Shown: positions 1 through 8,656, numbered from the stretch's first letter. The stretch: DNA of 64,000 nt from Terriglobus roseus DSM 18391 (GCF_000265425.1 NC_018014.1:4154001-4218000), one strand, 5' to 3'. Numbers and translations are program-made. Notes: generated by a model from the sequence alone, not told the origin.

Positions 1-1
1 G

Positions 2-205
2 GACAAGCTGGAGCACATCTTTGGGCGCTTCCAGCAAGTAGACGCGTCGGACGCGCGCGTGATGGGTGGAACGGGACTTGGCCTCGCCATTTGTCGCTCC
101 ATCGTTGCGCAGCATGGCGGGCGCATCTGGGCCGAGAGTGAGATCGGTCAGGGCGCGCGCTTCCTGCTCACGCTGCCGACCAAGCCCAGCAGTCATCTTC
201 GATAA
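2..205 (+). CDS. Sensor histidine kinase, C-terminal fragment (5' end outside window)
   Basis: Only the last 67 codons are present; the reading frame enters from the left edge. The fragment is the end of a GHKL ATPase domain: an F-box-like IFGRFQQVD stretch, then the G2 box GGTGLGLAI, then the usual closing segment HGGRIWAESEIGQGARFLLTLP. This is the typical C-terminus of a transmembrane or PAS-containing histidine kinase that autophosphorylates and passes phosphate to a response regulator. Sensor domain, H-box and partner lie outside the window. It converges on acs and shares a hairpin terminator with it. Confidence 0.9.
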   Translation, partial: DKLEHIFGRFQQVDASDARVMGGTGLGLAICRSIVAQHGGRIWAESEIGQGARFLLTLPTKPSSHLR

Positions 206-213
206 CAGAAGCT

Positions 214-262
214 AAAAGCGGCTTCCGACCATCGATATCGATGGGTGGGAGCCGCTTTCATT
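214..262. terminator. Bidirectional hairpin terminator between the kinase and acs
   Basis: AAAGCGGCT at 215-223 pairs perfectly with AGCCGCTTT at 250-258. Between them lies a further perfect 16-bp palindrome, CCATCGATATCGATGG (229-244). The A-run before and T-run after the stem fit intrinsic termination in both directions, which suits two convergent genes. Confidence 0.75.
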
Positions 263-289
263 TCGGCGCATCGATCTCCTTGCGGAGAT

Positions 290-2263
290 CTATTCTTCGT
301 CTTTCTCTTTCAGCTTCGCAACGACGCTGAAGTCTTCCAGCGTTGTTGTATCTCCTTTGACATCGCCAGTTGCTGCAAGTTCACGCAGCAGGCGACGCAT
401 GATCTTGCCGGAGCGCGTCTTCGGCAAAGACGGAGTGAAGCGGATCTCATCCGGACGCGCCAGCGCGCCGATCTCCTTCGCAACGTGCTTCTTCAGCTCG
501 TCCTTCAGTGTGGGCGTCACTTCGGCGTCGTCGTGCAGCGAGACGAAGACCACGATACCCTCCCCCTTCATCTCGTCAGGGCGACCGACGACAGCGGCCT
601 CTGCGACCTTGGGATGCGCGACGAGTGCCGACTCAATCTCGGCAGTGCCCAGACGATGTCCGCTAATGTTCAGTACGTCATCGACGCGGCCCATCAGCCA
701 GAAGTAGCCGTCCATGTCTCGCCTGGCGCCGTCACCAGTGAAGTAGCTGCCGGGAATCTCGCTCCAGTAGGCCTTCTTGTAGCGCTCGGCATCGCCGAAG
801 ATGGTGCGTGCCATCGCGGGCCAGGGCTTGCGGACGACGAGCAATCCGCCGTGGCCGAGCGGTACCGGCTCGCCTTCCTTGGTGACAATCTCAGGCTCGA
901 TGCCGAAAAACGGCAGCGTTGCCGATCCGGGCTTCGTGGGCACCGCACCGGGGATGGGCGCGATCATGATGGAGCCTGTCTCCGTCTGCCACCACGTGTC
1001 TGCGATAGGGCAACGTTTCTTGCCGATCTCGCGGTGATACCACATCCAAGCCTCAGGATTGATGGGTTCGCCAACGGTACCGAGCATGCGCAACGAGGCC
1101 AGCGAGTGCTTATGCACGTGCTCTGTTCCCCACTTCATGAAGGCGCGGATCGCCGTCGGCGCGGTGTAGAAGATGCTGACCTTGTGCCGGTCGACGATCT
1201 GCCAGAAACGATCGCACTCGGGCCAGTTCGGCGCACCTTCGTAAAGCATGATCGTCGCGCCATTCAGTAGTGGACCGTAGACGACGTAGCTGTGACCGGT
1301 GACCCAGCCTACGTCGGCGGTGCACCAGTACACGTCGCTGTCCTGCAGGTCGAAGATGTACTTCGTCGTGAGGAGTGTGCCGACGCCGTAGCCGCCGGTG
1401 GTGTGGACGAGGCCCTTGGGCTTACCAGTGGTTCCGCTGGTGTAGAGGATGTAGAGCGGGTCCTCGGAGTCCATTGGCTCTGCGGCGCACTCGGCATCGG
1501 CCTTCGCCAGTTCCTCGTGGAGCCAGTGATCGCGGCCTTCCTTCATGCTCACGGGCTTGCCGCTGCGCTGGTAGACGAGCACGTGCTCGACGCCGGGCGA
1601 GCGATCCAACGCCTCGTCGGCGATGGACTTCAGTGCGACGTCCTGGCCGCGGCGAAAGCTAGTGTCCTGCGTGATGAGCAGCTTGCACTGCGCGTCGTTC
1701 ATGCGGTCCGCAAGGGCCTGCGCGGCGAAGCCGCCGAAGACCACGTTGTGCACCGCGCCGATGCGGGCGCAGGCGAGGACGGCGAGCACGATCTCCGGGC
1801 AGACACCCATGTAGATGGCTACGCGATCTCCCTTGGCGATGCCGAGGCTCTTGAGTACGTTGGCGAAGCGCTGCACTTCTGCATGCAGTTCTGCGTAGGT
1901 GAGCGAGCGGACTTCGCCTGGCTCGCCTTCCCAGAGCAGCGCAGTCTTGTCCGCGCGGCTGCCGAGTGCGTGACGATCGACTGCGTTGTGGCAGAGGTTC
2001 AGCTTGCCGCCGACGAACCACTTTGCCTCAGGGACGTTCCACTCAAGCACCTTGTCGAAGGGCTTGAACCAGTCGAGTGCCTGAGCCTGCTCGGCCCAGA
2101 AGGCTTCGTTGTCATCGATGGAACGACGGTACATTTCGTCGTACTCTGCGCGTGAGCGGATGTGCGCGCGGGCCGCAAACTCTGGCGGCGGTGGAAAGAG
2201 GCGATCTTCGCGCATGGTGGACGTAAACGAGTTCGGTGACGCTTCGGAGTGCTGCTCAACCAT
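290..2263 (-). CDS. acs: Acetyl-CoA synthetase (AMP-forming)
   Basis: Cytosolic enzyme activating acetate to acetyl-CoA through acetyl-AMP. The 657-aa product has the full family length. The acyl-adenylate P-loop [11 protein letters not shown] lies near residue 270, WWQTETGS is the ANL-family TE motif, [10 protein letters not shown] is the hinge region, and [11 protein letters not shown] near the C-terminus carries the catalytic lysine that Pat-type acetyltransferases modify in other bacteria. The frame stays open 18 codons further upstream (to 2317), but the ATG at 2263 (MVEQHSEAS) matches the expected length better; neither start has a strong Shine-Dalgarno. No actP or regulator adjoins it; it is probably monocistronic. 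Confidence 0.96.
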   Translation of the reverse strand: MVEQHSEASPNSFTSTMREDRLFPPPPEFAARAHIRSRAEYDEMYRRSIDDNEAFWAEQAQALDWFKPFDKVLEWNVPEAKWFVGGKLNLCHNAVDRHALGSRADKTALLWEGEPGEVRSLTYAELHAEVQRFANVLKSLGIAKGDRVAIYMGVCPEIVLAVLACARIGAVHNVVFGGFAAQALADRMNDAQCKLLITQDTSFRRGQDVALKSIADEALDRSPGVEHVLVYQRSGKPVSMKEGRDHWLHEELAKADAECAAEPMDSEDPLYILYTSGTTGKPKGLVHTTGGYGVGTLLTTKYIFDLQDSDVYWCTADVGWVTGHSYVVYGPLLNGATIMLYEGAPNWPECDRFWQIVDRHKVSIFYTAPTAIRAFMKWGTEHVHKHSLASLRMLGTVGEPINPEAWMWYHREIGKKRCPIADTWWQTETGSIMIAPIPGAVPTKPGSATLPFFGIEPEIVTKEGEPVPLGHGGLLVVRKPWPAMARTIFGDAERYKKAYWSEIPGSYFTGDGARRDMDGYFWLMGRVDDVLNISGHRLGTAEIESALVAHPKVAEAAVVGRPDEMKGEGIVVFVSLHDDAEVTPTLKDELKKHVAKEIGALARPDEIRFTPSLPKTRSGKIMRRLLRELAATGDVKGDTTTLEDFSVVAKLKEKDEE

Positions 2264-2320
2264 GCAGGCGATTCTACGTGGTGAGACACACGACCTTCCA
2301 TCGACTGGTAGGCTCAAGTT

Positions 2321-2524
2321 ATGTACGGCTTTGCCGTCTCCTCACTTATCGGTGTTTGCCTGGGCTTTATGTTCGGGGTTGGTTGCGCTTTGGCGGTGAT
2401 GTACTCCATCTACATGGGCGGCTATCGCGCGGCACTGCGTGACGCAGGCCGCGACGTGAAGCCGGATCGCTGGTTCGAGGAGCAGGCGAAGGTCGATAAG
2501 GACCCTGAGAAGAGACCGGGTTAG
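2321..2524 (+). CDS. Small single-span membrane protein, unknown
   Basis: A 67-aa protein. Residues 5-30 form one hydrophobic, glycine-rich transmembrane segment ([20 protein letters not shown]). It is followed by a charged cytosolic tail with Arg, Asp and Lys ([16 protein letters not shown]). The gene is divergent from acs and converges on the DUF421 gene; the two stop codons overlap by two bases (2522-2523). A weak TAGG lies about 8 bases before the ATG. I do not recognise a family. The clear membrane-plus-basic-tail layout argues for a real gene. Confidence 0.6.
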   Translation: MYGFAVSSLIGVCLGFMFGVGCALAVMYSIYMGGYRAALRDAGRDVKPDRWFEEQAKVDKDPEKRPG

Positions 2525-3093
2525 CGGGCTGCGTCGCTCTGCTGCAGTTTCTTCACTTCCTGCATGAGTTCTTCGATCCTGCTGAGAATCTCTTCGTGCC
2601 GCGTGCGTGGGAAGCTGTCCTTCTTCGCTTCGACGTAAAAGGTGCCGCTCGGCTCGAGCGTTGCTTCCTCGACGTCTCCGAGGCCCCGGATGCCCTGCTT
2701 ATGCAGGACGCCAACGAGCTCTTCCCTGGTCAGGATCTCGTCACGCATGGCTTTCTCGTCAAGCATGCCGTCGCGGATGAGGACTGTCTCCTCTCCCTGG
2801 ACGATGTCATTCAGCTTTGGGTACGCGAAGAGGATGCGGTTGAGCACCCAGTTGGCGGCGAGCAGTGAAAGCGCTCCGACCAGACCGCCGGTCAGCGAGT
2901 TGTCGTCGCCGATGATCGCGTTCTGCACGGTGTTGGACAGCGAAAGCAGGACGACCAGGTCGAACGGATTGAGCTGCGCCAGCTCCCGCTTCCCGAAGAC
3001 ACGCAACAGGATGATCAGTGCGAGGTAGACGACGATGGGCCGAAGAATCTTTTCCAGCAGCGGAACGGGCAGGTGGAGCATGTCATGCAGCAT
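2521..3093 (-). CDS. DUF421 (YetF-like) membrane protein
   Basis: A 190-aa protein of the DUF421/YetF family; function is unknown, though Bacillus relatives have been linked to spore or envelope functions. Two to three N-terminal transmembrane segments (about residues 15-90) carry the family pattern LRVFGKRELAQLNPFDLVVLL and the following LSNTVQNAIIGDD. The cytosolic or exposed C-terminal domain has the typical VLIRDGML..KAMRDEILTREEL.. block and a polar coiled end (RIEELMQEVKKLQ). An alternative start at MLHLPV, four codons in, is possible. Monocistronic by position. Confidence 0.9.
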   Translation of the reverse strand: MLHDMLHLPVPLLEKILRPIVVYLALIILLRVFGKRELAQLNPFDLVVLLSLSNTVQNAIIGDDNSLTGGLVGALSLLAANWVLNRILFAYPKLNDIVQGEETVLIRDGMLDEKAMRDEILTREELVGVLHKQGIRGLGDVEEATLEPSGTFYVEAKKDSFPRTRHEEILSRIEELMQEVKKLQQSDAAR

Positions 3094-3123
3094 GCGGACA
3101 GAGTATCGCGGCGTCGCCGAACG

Positions 3124-3246
3124 CTACCCCCTCCCCCTCCCCCTTTTTCCGTAAAAATCAGATTCTAAAGGAGTTGAGTTTTCGGTATGACTGCAAATAT
3201 TAGATTTGATTGGAGTTACGGGCAAAAATTAGATTCTAAAGGAGTT
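3124..3246 (+). repeat. C-rich tract followed by three direct repeats of an AAAGGAGTT-type unit
   Basis: The stretch begins with a pyrimidine tract of CCCCCT units (3125-3147). It continues with AGATTCTAAAGGAGTT at 3160-3175 and an identical copy at 3231-3246; a diverged copy, AGATTTGATTGGAGTT, lies at 3202-3217. The flanks AAAAAT(C/T) and GTTACG are partly shared too. The segment is much more AT-rich than the rest of the window. It lies between two minus-strand genes and just before a plus-strand hairpin terminator. It may be a dispersed intergenic element, but only one locus is visible here. Confidence 0.55.
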
Positions 3247-3276
3247 ACGCGCCGAAACGTGAACGGAAGAGCCTGA
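3187..3276 (+). other. Possible 29-codon ORF inside the repeat element
   Basis: ATG at 3187 opens a 29-codon frame that ends with TGA inside the stem-loop at 3262-3288. An AAAGGAG motif (first repeat copy) lies about 13 bases upstream, too far for an ideal Shine-Dalgarno. The predicted peptide is short and basic (starts MTANIRFDWSYG, ends NVNGRA), with no recognisable family. The coincidence of start, repeat and terminator hairpin is suggestive only. Confidence 0.15.
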
Positions 3277-3300
3277 GGCTCTCCCGTTTCGTCTTCTTTT
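3254..3300 (+). terminator. Plus-strand intrinsic terminator without an obvious upstream gene
   Basis: AACGG-A-AGAGCC (3262-3273) pairs with GGCTCT-C-CCGTT (3277-3288) around a TGA loop, with one A/C mismatch. An alternative outer pairing is GAAACG/CGTTTC (3254-3259/3285-3290). A T-rich tail, TTTCGTCTTCTTTT, follows on the plus strand; the minus-strand exit is less U-rich. No annotated plus-strand gene precedes it, so it may end a small RNA that starts in the repeat element. Confidence 0.55.
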
Positions 3301-3362
3301 ATTGTATCGGTGGTGTCAAGTGGGTTGTTTCTATTCGAGTCAGAGCGGAAGCAGTGAGTTCT

Positions 3363-4334
3363 CTACTTTGCGCGTAGTTTCTGGTGCCATTCCCAAGCGC
3401 TGGCGATGATGCTGTCCAGGTCGCTGAAGTTTGGCTTCCAGCCCAGGTCACGCATGATCCGGTCGGAGCTGGCGACGAGAACGGCCGGGTCGCCGGGGCG
3501 GCGGGCTTCTTCAATGACGTGAATGTCACGGCCGGTGACGCGACGGGCGCTCTCAATGACCTGGCGGACGCTGAAACCCTGGCCGTTTCCGATGTTGTAG
3601 ATGGCGCGGTTCTGGCGATTGAGCGAGTCCATGGCGAGCAGGTGCGCGTCTGCGAGGTCCTGAACGTGGATGTAATCGCGGACGCAGGTTCCGTCGGGCG
3701 TGGGATAGTCCTGGCCGTAGATGCGGATGCTGTCGCGCAGGCCGAGCGCCGCGTCGAGGATGAGCGGGATCAGGTGGGATTCCGGCTCATGGGCTTCGCC
3801 ATAGCCTGTCACGGCGCCAGCGACGTTGAAGTAACGCAGGATGGCGTAGCGGAGGCCCATCTGGCTGCCGAACCACTTCATCATGCTCTCCGACAGGAGT
3901 TTGCTTTCTCCGTAGGGATTGGTCGGGAGCAGTTCGTCATCTTCCTGAATCGGCGTGCGTTTCGGTTCGCCATAACAAGCGGCCGTCGAGGAAAAGACAA
4001 GGTGGTTGGCGCCAGTATTTTGCATGCACTCGAGCAACGAAAGTGTGCCGACCGTGTTGTTACGGAAGTAGAGGTCGGGCCGGTTCATGCTTTCGCCCGC
4101 TTCAATCAACGCAGCGAAATGGAAGACACCATCGAATTTGCCCTTGGAGAGAGTGTCAATCAGGAGATCGCGTTGTGCGAGATCCCCTTGCACGAAAGTT
4201 GCACCATCTGGGAGGGCCGTGCGATTGCTGTGGCAAAGGTTGTCGTAGACAGTAACGGTATACCCACGCTGGAGTAACAGCCGGGTGACGGTACCGCCGA
4301 TGTAGCCGGCGCCGCCGGTAACCAGATAGTTCAT
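3363..4334 (-). CDS. galE: UDP-glucose 4-epimerase
   Basis: NAD-dependent short-chain dehydrogenase/reductase interconverting UDP-glucose and UDP-galactose for the Leloir pathway and envelope glycans. The 323-aa product starts MNYLVTGGAGYIGG, with the GGAGYIG dinucleotide-binding motif at residues 7-13, the catalytic Ser/Thr in FSSTAA (about 116) and the YxxxK pair Y141/K145 in NPYGESK. The open frame continues 38 codons upstream, but that extension carries no conserved sequence and the ATG at 4334 puts the Rossmann strand at the N-terminus, as in the family. Stands alone, divergent from the TonB-like gene. Confidence 0.96.
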   Translation of the reverse strand: MNYLVTGGAGYIGGTVTRLLLQRGYTVTVYDNLCHSNRTALPDGATFVQGDLAQRDLLIDTLSKGKFDGVFHFAALIEAGESMNRPDLYFRNNTVGTLSLLECMQNTGANHLVFSSTAACYGEPKRTPIQEDDELLPTNPYGESKLLSESMMKWFGSQMGLRYAILRYFNVAGAVTGYGEAHEPESHLIPLILDAALGLRDSIRIYGQDYPTPDGTCVRDYIHVQDLADAHLLAMDSLNRQNRAIYNIGNGQGFSVRQVIESARRVTGRDIHVIEEARRPGDPAVLVASSDRIMRDLGWKPNFSDLDSIIASAWEWHQKLRAK

Positions 4335-4569
4335 TAGGTCTCTCACAAGTTCAGCAGTAAAAGCGGGAAGCGGGATTGCTTCCACCTGATTCTTGCACAC
4401 GGCAAGTGGCCGTTTTGGCCTTGCCTGACGTCTCAACCTATATGCCATTTATTGAAGGGAGACCAGACCGGATGAGAGACATTATCTGTTGACGGCGCGA
4501 AATTATATTGCATTCGCGGCCGGGTCGCATATCATGGCGGTAATATCCCAGACTTCCATGTGTGAAACG

Positions 4570-4692
4570 GTTACCCTTGTGGTAACGGGGAGTACTCTCC
4601 CCGGCAACAACGTATGACCGTAATAGCGGCATATATGTCCCATGCCTACGCGATGGGAACGGCGCTGACAGGGAGTTTTCCCTGCGAGCGCC
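4570..4692 (+). promoter_or_regulatory. Hairpin-rich 5' leader of the TonB-like gene (intergenic 4335-4722)
   Basis: The 388-base gap between galE and the TonB-like gene holds four consecutive perfect or near-perfect hairpins on the plus strand: GTTACC/GGTAAC (4570-4575/4581-4586); CGGGGAG/CTCCCCG with a TACT loop (4586-4603); TCCCAT/ATGGGA (4638-4643/4653-4658); and GGCGCT..CAGGGA/TCCCTG..AGCGCC (4661-4692). The last ends 30 bases before the ATG. A TTGACG (4489-4494) upstream could be a -35 box, but I see no well-spaced -10. I recognise no known riboswitch class. The rest of the gap (4335-4569) shows no gene I can support. Confidence 0.45.
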
Positions 4693-4722
4693 CAACACTG
4701 AAGTCTGAGGATTGCATTACCT

Positions 4723-5847
4723 ATGGCAAATGAGCAGGCCTATCTAGAAGACACGCAGGCCGCAGCAGTGGCAGAGCGCGTTGCCGCCACTCCGTCCCAA
4801 CGTGAATTAGCGTTTAAAACCTTTGGCGTGATGAACGCGGGCGAGCAGAGCAAGAGCTCTGTGGTCACCTCGTTGATCATCAACGGTTTGATCCTATTGA
4901 TCGTGATTGCGGTCAGCCTGACGGCAAAGAAGATCGTCAAGACGGCTACGTTGACGACGCTGACGGCACCGATCCCGATCAAGAAGGAAGCGCCGCCGAA
5001 ACCACCACCGCCCAAGCTGCCGAAGCCGCCCGTTGTTAAGGTGACGCCGCCGCCACAGATCCCAGATGTTCCGAAGATTGAAGTTCCTGAGCCGCCGAAG
5101 ATTCAGCCGGTGATCATGAAGGCGTCGCCGGTTCCTGTTGTGACGCCGCCCGCGCCCAAGGCTGTGACACCGCCGCCCGCTCCCAAGCCGGTCGCGATCC
5201 AGCTGGCCCAGGCCGCTTCGGTTCCGAATAACGATCCGCATCCTTCTGCGATTCGCCTGGGCAGCCAGACAAATCCGATCAACAACACGTCTGGTCCCGC
5301 AGTTTCGCCAGTGAACCTGGGTCGCAGCGGTGCACCCGGCATGGCGGCCGGCAATACCGGTCTGGGCGCACCTTCCAAGATTGCCATTGGCGGTTCCGGA
5401 TCGCCGAACGGTCAGATGGGCGGCCGTGACAATGGACCGCAGCCAATCAAGGGCATCTCCACTGGTATGACCGGCGGGACAGGCCCGACGTCGGCTCGGC
5501 CTGTGGGCGCGATTGCGATCGCAAAGGCGACGCCGCCACCCTCTATCCAGCAGCCGCAGGCTTCCGTTACGCCCGCAAAGACTTCTCCGAAGGTGCTGTT
5601 CAAGCCGAAGCCGGAGTACACGGAGGAGGCTCGTAGCCTCCACCTGGAAGGCACCGTGAACGTAAAGATTCACGTGTCGGCGACCGGTACAGTGTCTGTG
5701 GTGGGCGTGCAGAGCGGACTGGGCCACGGCCTGGATCAGGCAGCCGTACGCGCCGTTCAGGGCATGCGCTTCCAGCCGGCAATGGCGAACGGCCAACCCA
5801 CCGAGTGGGAAGGCGTCGTCAGCATCAACTTCCAGCTTGCGGGCTAG
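4723..5847 (+). CDS. TonB-family energy transducer
   Basis: A 374-aa TonB-like protein that would couple the inner-membrane proton gradient to outer-membrane transporters. Architecture: a cytosolic N-terminus of about 45 residues, one transmembrane helix (about 47-68), a long Pro/Lys-rich periplasm-spanning linker (about 85-200, KPPPPKLPKPP type), a Gly/Ser-rich stretch, and a C-terminal TonB domain (about 290-374: VLFKPKPEYTEEAR, LEGTVNVKIHVSATG, AVRAVQGMRFQPA). The cytosolic extension before the helix is longer than in E. coli TonB. A GAGGA-like site lies about 11 bases before the ATG. exbB/exbD are not adjacent. A structured leader precedes it. Confidence 0.9.
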   Translation: MANEQAYLEDTQAAAVAERVAATPSQRELAFKTFGVMNAGEQSKSSVVTSLIINGLILLIVIAVSLTAKKIVKTATLTTLTAPIPIKKEAPPKPPPPKLPKPPVVKVTPPPQIPDVPKIEVPEPPKIQPVIMKASPVPVVTPPAPKAVTPPPAPKPVAIQLAQAASVPNNDPHPSAIRLGSQTNPINNTSGPAVSPVNLGRSGAPGMAAGNTGLGAPSKIAIGGSGSPNGQMGGRDNGPQPIKGISTGMTGGTGPTSARPVGAIAIAKATPPPSIQQPQASVTPAKTSPKVLFKPKPEYTEEARSLHLEGTVNVKIHVSATGTVSVVGVQSGLGHGLDQAAVRAVQGMRFQPAMANGQPTEWEGVVSINFQLAG

Positions 5848-5950
5848 AGCTCGCGGTCGCATCTACGGACGTCGAGAGTTCACTACGTCCGATCAAACTT
5901 TTGTGTACGCTGAACCTGTTACCGGGAAAAACACCAGGAGTCGTTCAACC

Positions 5951-7837
5951 ATGAGGAACCTTCGCAAGTCTTGCATCGCGGGAGTCGCCGCTATCCTTCT
6001 TGCCGCAACGGCAATGCCCGCTATGGCCGGCATCCCGCTGCTGGGCAAGAAGAAAAAAGAAGACCTGCCCGCACGCAAGCTAACACCCGCTCAGATTGCC
6101 CTGCTAGACAAAGCGATCGCACGTGAGGCGGACGTGATTAAGGTTGTGCAGGAACGCGCACCCCTGGTCGAGACCTACATCCAGAACATGAAGCCGGATC
6201 AGGCGCTGCTACAGGTTCCCGCTTCGGACCAGCACTTTCTGGGTCGCGTGGACTTCAAAAAGGTGCTGAGCGGCGACACCTACGAGACGGAAGATAACCA
6301 CAAGGCAAAGGGCAAGCTGGGGTTCTTCAAGAACTCGATGTCCTACATCGGCGGCCTGAACAAGCAGTTGCACCTGCAGTTCAACGAGGTCGGCTTTATC
6401 CAGATGATCCTGGTCGATGCGCATAGCTTCGACAAGGAAACCTACAAGTTCGGCTTTGTTCGGAATGACTTTCTAGGCTCGGTGCCGACGATGGTGTTCG
6501 ACGTAGAGCCGGCCACCAACAAGTCGCGCGGTCGCTTCTTCGGCCGCATCTGGGTTGAGCGCCGCAACGGCAACATTGTCCGCTTCAACGGTTCGTTCGC
6601 TGGTTCTGAGAAGGACTTCCGCGAGTTCTACCACTTCGATTCGTGGCGTACCAACGTCCAGGAAAACCTGTGGCTGCCGACCGCTTTCTACGTGGAAGAG
6701 AGCGATCCGAAGAGCGACGAGCACACCGTTAAGTTCAAGGCTGTCAATCACATCTGGGGTTACGCGCTGAAGGTTCCGACCGGCGACGCGGAGAACGTGG
6801 ACGTGGAAGTAAAGGGCGCGGACGACGTTTCTGCCGATGCCCAGGACATCTCGCCACTGGGCGCACAGCGCGCTTGGGTGCAGCAGGCTGAAGACAACGT
6901 CGTCACCCGCCTGTTCCAGGCAGGCCTGCTGGATGCTCCGTCGGACTTCGACAAGATCATGGAGCAGATTGCTGGCAACGTGCTTGCCTACAACAACATC
7001 CAGGTTGCGCGGCCCATCCGTGTGCGCACCCTGCTGACGGAGCCGTTGGAGTCGCTGGCCATTGGCAACACCATCGTGATCTCGAAGAGCCTGATCGATA
7101 CCACTGCGGTTCCCGGCAACAACAACGAACAGGTGAACAACCTGTACGCGATTATTGCCTTCCAGGTGGCGCACATCATCCAGGGTCATCGTCTGGATAC
7201 GAAGTATGCGTTTAACGACCGGTTGCTGTTCCCGGATACGTCCGCCTTCACGCGGATCCCGATGCACCACACCGATCATGACAACGAAGAAGCATCGAAG
7301 AAGACGCTGGAACTGTTGAGCCCGAAGGAACTGAACGACGCCTCCGCACAGTTTGGCCTGTACCTGGCCCAGCTGCAGGACCGTTACAAGTCGCTGACGG
7401 CGCTGAACGAGCCCATGATCGGCGATTCGCTGATCAAGGACCCCAAGACCGGCGTGTTCTGGCTGCAGGCACTGGTGGGCAAGGGCGGCAAGCTGGATAT
7501 GAACGACCTGAAGCAGAACGCGGCGATGCCGCTGTCGAGCTTCCTGCGTTTCGATCCGTGGACCGACCAGGTTGTGCAGATGCACCCGGCTTACGAGCCG
7601 CTGCTGTCTTCGCGCGACAAGATGCCGTTTGAAGTGACGCCCGTCTACCTGAAGCTGAGCTACTACAAGGCACCGACGAACGCCCTGGACGCTGCTGCCG
7701 CAGCTGCCGCGGCAGCCGGAGCGAACGCCACGACCGATGCTGCGGGTAACGCAGTCTCGGCACCGCCGGCTTCGACTGGAACGCCCGCTGCTGCACCGGT
7801 GGCGACTCCCTCCACTGGAGTACCCGCAAACCAGTAA
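5951..7837 (+). CDS. Secreted protein with a degenerate M48-like metallopeptidase region
   Basis: A 628-aa exported protein. Start at the ATG at 5951, with AGGAG (5936-5940) about 10 bases upstream; the frame is open further upstream but without signal. Signal peptide residues 1-25 (ending AMPAMAG), then a lysine cluster. The N-terminal half contains a beta-rich stretch (about 80-270) resembling outer-membrane lipoprotein-sorting folds. The C-terminal half resembles M48 peptidases: NTIVISKSLID, then YAIIAFQVAHIIQGH near residues 399-413, then a DNEEASKK segment where the third ligand normally lies. The expected HExxH is FQVAH (404-408), so two zinc/catalytic residues are missing. The C-terminus is Ala/Pro low complexity. 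Likely enzymatically inactive; role unknown. Confidence 0.75.
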   Translation: MRNLRKSCIAGVAAILLAATAMPAMAGIPLLGKKKKEDLPARKLTPAQIALLDKAIAREADVIKVVQERAPLVETYIQNMKPDQALLQVPASDQHFLGRVDFKKVLSGDTYETEDNHKAKGKLGFFKNSMSYIGGLNKQLHLQFNEVGFIQMILVDAHSFDKETYKFGFVRNDFLGSVPTMVFDVEPATNKSRGRFFGRIWVERRNGNIVRFNGSFAGSEKDFREFYHFDSWRTNVQENLWLPTAFYVEESDPKSDEHTVKFKAVNHIWGYALKVPTGDAENVDVEVKGADDVSADAQDISPLGAQRAWVQQAEDNVVTRLFQAGLLDAPSDFDKIMEQIAGNVLAYNNIQVARPIRVRTLLTEPLESLAIGNTIVISKSLIDTTAVPGNNNEQVNNLYAIIAFQVAHIIQGHRLDTKYAFNDRLLFPDTSAFTRIPMHHTDHDNEEASKKTLELLSPKELNDASAQFGLYLAQLQDRYKSLTALNEPMIGDSLIKDPKTGVFWLQALVGKGGKLDMNDLKQNAAMPLSSFLRFDPWTDQVVQMHPAYEPLLSSRDKMPFEVTPVYLKLSYYKAPTNALDAAAAAAAAAGANATTDAAGNAVSAPPASTGTPAAAPVATPSTGVPANQ

Positions 7838-7854
7838 TTCCGTTTCGTTCAACC

Positions 7855-7887
7855 AAGGGGAGACACGAATCGTGTCTCCCCTTTTTC
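7855..7887 (+). terminator. Strong intrinsic terminator
   Basis: AAGGGGAGACACG (7855-7867) pairs perfectly with CGTGTCTCCCCTT (7871-7883) around an AAT loop, followed by TTTTT. It ends the 5951-7837 transcript. Confidence 0.9.
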
Positions 7888-8032
7888 TTGCTCAAAAGGA
7901 AGCTCTGGTACGGTGCCGTGTGTTTCGGTAGACTCGGACAGTACCCAAGACATACAGAGATCCACACGCTCACAAGTCCTTCCCCGCCCGCATGACCACG
8001 GCTCAAGAGGTACGAAGCGAGGAGGAGTTTCC

Positions 8033-8620
8033 TTGTTGCAAACAAGTCAGTTGACGCGGTTCCGCCGTTTTCTGTCCGGAGCTGCACTGCTCGCAGTGAT
8101 GGGTGGAGCTGCCGGTCTTACCGGGCGACTGCATGCGCAGGCATCCACCACGACTGCCAGCCGGGCAGCGGATCTGCAGATTGGCCTGACCTACTCGGGC
8201 GCGCCCATCAGCGATCGATCGCTATTCCTGTATGAATCGAACCGTCTGTATGGATTTGGTGGGTATGCGACCCTGGATTTCAAGGCGCACTACGGCATTG
8301 AAGTGAACATCCGCCAGTTGAATTCAGGGTCGGGCGACAAAGTCTATGAGCGCACGTATGAGGTGGGCGGTCGATACATCCGGCATTACGGGCGGTTCGG
8401 TCCCTATGGCCGCGCGAGCTACGGCCGCGGTGTCTTCAACTTCCGCAATGATGCGGCAAATCTGGCCTACAACCTGTATGCCTTTGGTGGCGGGGTGGAT
8501 GTGAACCTGGTCCCGTCGATCAATCTTCGTGGGGATTTCGACTATCAGAAGTGGATGGGATTCCCGCTGGGGCTAAGTCCAATGGTAGTCACCGCGGGTA
8601 TCGCGTATCACTTCCACTAA
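8033..8620 (+). CDS. Outer-membrane beta-barrel protein
   Basis: A 195-aa exported barrel protein. I start it at TTG 8033 because GGAGGAG (8021-8026) sits 6 bases before it and a clean signal peptide follows (RFRRFLSGAALLAVMGG...LHAQA). The open frame to 7913 adds only unstructured residues. After the signal comes a run of alternating amphipathic strands (ADLQIGLTYSG, YGFGGYATLDFKAHYGIEVNI, YEVGGRYIRHYGRFGPYGRASYGRG, LYAFGGGVDVNL) ending in AGIAYHFH. This is the pattern of OmpA-like 8-stranded barrels. Ligand or role not deducible. Tail to tail with another barrel gene. Confidence 0.8.
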   Translation: MLQTSQLTRFRRFLSGAALLAVMGGAAGLTGRLHAQASTTTASRAADLQIGLTYSGAPISDRSLFLYESNRLYGFGGYATLDFKAHYGIEVNIRQLNSGSGDKVYERTYEVGGRYIRHYGRFGPYGRASYGRGVFNFRNDAANLAYNLYAFGGGVDVNLVPSINLRGDFDYQKWMGFPLGLSPMVVTAGIAYHFH

Positions 8621-8656
8621 AGGAAGATCCGGCGGGACTCATCTGCAGAGACAGCA

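Noticed and set aside
245-1270. 341-codon plus-strand frame over acs
   Set aside because: Antisense shadow of acetyl-CoA synthetase caused by GC-rich codon third positions; no recognisable protein features.
4438-4698. 86-codon minus-strand frame upstream of the TonB-like gene
   Set aside because: Overlaps the hairpin series and the likely leader; no ribosome site and no protein-like features.
7913-8032. Longer N-terminus of the barrel protein at 8033
   Set aside because: The extra 40 residues are polar and precede the signal peptide; GGAGGAG directly before TTG 8033 decides the start.
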